Shown: positions 4,906 to 5,953 of the stretch, piece after piece
Layout: each line of letters begins with the position of its first letter
Numbering within the stretch: the first letter of the stretch is position 1
Assembly: GCA_003486725.1 (NCBI GenBank)
Contig: DNGD01000179.1
Span: 1-5,953 of the forward strand
Reading direction: 5' to 3'
DNA length: 5,953 nt
Source of the DNA: Rhodospirillaceae bacterium
Lineage (GTDB): Bacteria > Pseudomonadota > Alphaproteobacteria > UBA9219
Position numbers and translations under genes: made by a program
The notes under the pieces: generated by a model
Told to the model about the DNA's origin: nothing
The model's database searches: none
The model's input: only the letters and a program-made list of their open reading frames with translations

Positions 4906-5953
4906 TACTTCCCCGTGGGTAGAGGCACGACGTTTCTATCAGAACCGGTCTCTTTAGACCCTCCGTTTTTGGAAGAGTCTTTTTTGCTCTTTGGCTCTGC
5001 CGCCCGCTGTCTTTCTTCTGCGGCCCGGCTGGTCAAGGAACTTACCGCTTCCAAGGTCAGCGTCTTCTTTTTGCCATCGATGAAGATTTCGACTTTCTTG
5101 GGCTCGACGTTTGTAATTTTGACGCCCTTCCCCTGATCCGTATCGATGGTTTCTCCGACCGCAACAATCGCCGTCGTGCCGTCAGGTTTGTAAATCAACG
5201 CGCGATTGCCTACCGTGCCGATAAGATGATAAGTGCCGCTCGTTTTCGGTGCGGCCTTGGGGGAAAAATCTGGCGTCATGGCTGACGAAGGCAGTGCGTC
5301 AGCTGATAATGGCGGGATGCCACCAGACATCATCTTTTCCAGCTCATCAGCCGTCGGTGGCAGAGGAACATTGCCAGAAGCGCCACCGCCCTTTGATGGT
5401 GTCGCCCCACCCACGCCCTTGGCCGCATCGGCCTCGGCCTTGGGATCTCTGGCCATACCACGAATGGGAACCACGACAAAACCCAACCGCCCCGTGTGAC
5501 GAATGATTAAATCGGTCGAAAGCGCGCCACGATAATCAGGCTTCCAGATCAACGTCACGGGGCAGGATTCGCCCATTTTAAGATCCATGTCCATCATGCA
5601 GCCCTGCTCCAGACGCTGCAGACCGTTTTCAGCCGCGATGACTTCTATAGACTGAAGCGAGATAACCTCGTTGCCATCGTTGACCATCAGCGCAGAGCGC
5701 ACGGCCTTGCCCGAACCCACTTCGACTTCGCCGAAATCGACAGGCTTGATATCTTTGGTGCTGAGCGAAAGCCCCATATTGGCTTTTTCTTGCGACGCGG
5801 CACTGGATGTCTTGCCGGATATGCGCGCACGCGCGATACGCCCCGCGGCCTTGTGCGTCATCAAGAGTTCTGCCGTCCATGAACCAGAGCCCGTCGGGGT
5901 CGTTTCGACCGTTACGGAACAGCGGCTGGCGGCCATGATCTTTTTTTCGTTGC
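4905..5953 (-). CDS. ASH/HYDIN-like repeat protein with C-terminal PilP/GspC-HR-like domain (5' end outside the window)
   Basis: The first Met in view is at 5936, but the frame is open to the right edge, no ribosome site precedes that Met, and it falls inside a domain, so the gene almost certainly starts beyond 5953. Numbering from that Met, residues 1-41 look like the end of an ASH/choice-of-anchor-D type beta domain (Cys6 in a CSVTV strand, then a TP..GSW turn, ending RISG). Residues 55-161 form a complete second copy (VDFGEVEVGSG at 66-76, Cys113, ESCPVTL at 123-129 with Cys125, closing VPIRG). A linker rich in Pro, Gly, Ser and Ala spans about 162-234. Residues 235-297 (YHLIGTVGNRALIYKPDG, VAVGE, VKITNV, VEIFIDGKKKTL) resemble the small beta domain of PilP and the homology region of GspC, which contact the secretin. 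A charged tail follows (301-343). The likely role is a periplasmic connector between the inner-membrane platform and the outer-membrane channel. The gene heads the visible operon directly before the ATPase. Family names rest on pattern recognition; no signal peptide can be seen. Confidence 0.65.
   Translation of the reverse strand, partial: NEKKIMAASRCSVTVETTPTGSGSWTAELLMTHKAAGRIARARISGKTSSAASQEKANMGLSLSTKDIKPVDFGEVEVGSGKAVRSALMVNDGNEVISLQSIEVIAAENGLQRLEQGCMMDMDLKMGESCPVTLIWKPDYRGALSTDLIIRHTGRLGFVVVPIRGMARDPKAEADAAKGVGGATPSKGGGASGNVPLPPTADELEKMMSGGIPPLSADALPSSAMTPDFSPKAAPKTSGTYHLIGTVGNRALIYKPDGTTAIVAVGETIDTDQGKGVKITNVEPKKVEIFIDGKKKTLTLEAVSSLTSRAAEERQRAAEPKSKKDSSKNGGSKETGSDRNVVPLPTGK

Noticed and set aside
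5934..5936. The ATG at 5936 as the true start of the ASH/PilP-like gene
   Set aside because: The frame stays open upstream to the window edge, the preceding bases are A-rich without a Shine-Dalgarno match, and the Met would fall inside an ASH-like domain, leaving the protein without a signal peptide.

Overview
The window holds part of one operon on the minus strand that encodes an envelope-spanning machine of the type IV pilus / type II secretion superfamily. Every gene reads right to left. The coding DNA is moderately GC-rich and the one real intergenic gap is clearly AT-rich. Shine-Dalgarno-like sites precede several genes, and the proteins are of Gram-negative type. The organism is therefore a Gram-negative bacterium, plausibly a proteobacterium and perhaps an alphaproteobacterium. 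That last step is an impression from protein style, not proof.

Layout in the direction of transcription. (1) A gene cut by the right edge (5953 to 4905) encodes tandem ASH/HYDIN-like (choice-of-anchor-D type) beta domains, a Pro/Gly/Ser linker and a small PilP/GspC-HR-like domain. (2) A GspE/PilB-family assembly ATPase (4905 to 3166) overlaps gene 1 by one base. (3) A GspF/PilC-family inner-membrane platform protein (best start 3149, end 1929) follows after 16 bases. (4) A bitopic protein with a cytoplasmic domain, one membrane helix and a periplasmic tail (1924 to 848) is placed and shaped like GspL or a PilM-PilN fusion. (5) A small bitopic GspM/PilO-like protein (846 to 334) starts one base after it. 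(6) After a 185-base AT-rich spacer with a candidate promoter comes the start of a type IV prepilin-like gene (148 to 1), cut by the left edge.

Together these give most of the inner-membrane assembly platform: motor ATPase, polytopic platform, L/M-like scaffold pair, a periplasmic connector that would face a secretin, and a pilin-like subunit. Secretin, prepilin peptidase, and any retraction ATPase or further pilins are not in view. The set fits a divergent type IVb-pilus-like or T2SS-like apparatus. The least ordinary parts are the fusion of ASH-like domains to an HR-like connector domain, and a pilin N-terminus that matches the canonical helix without gaps but has proline instead of glutamate at position +5. 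I see no RNA genes, CRISPR arrays, insertion sequences or long repeats.
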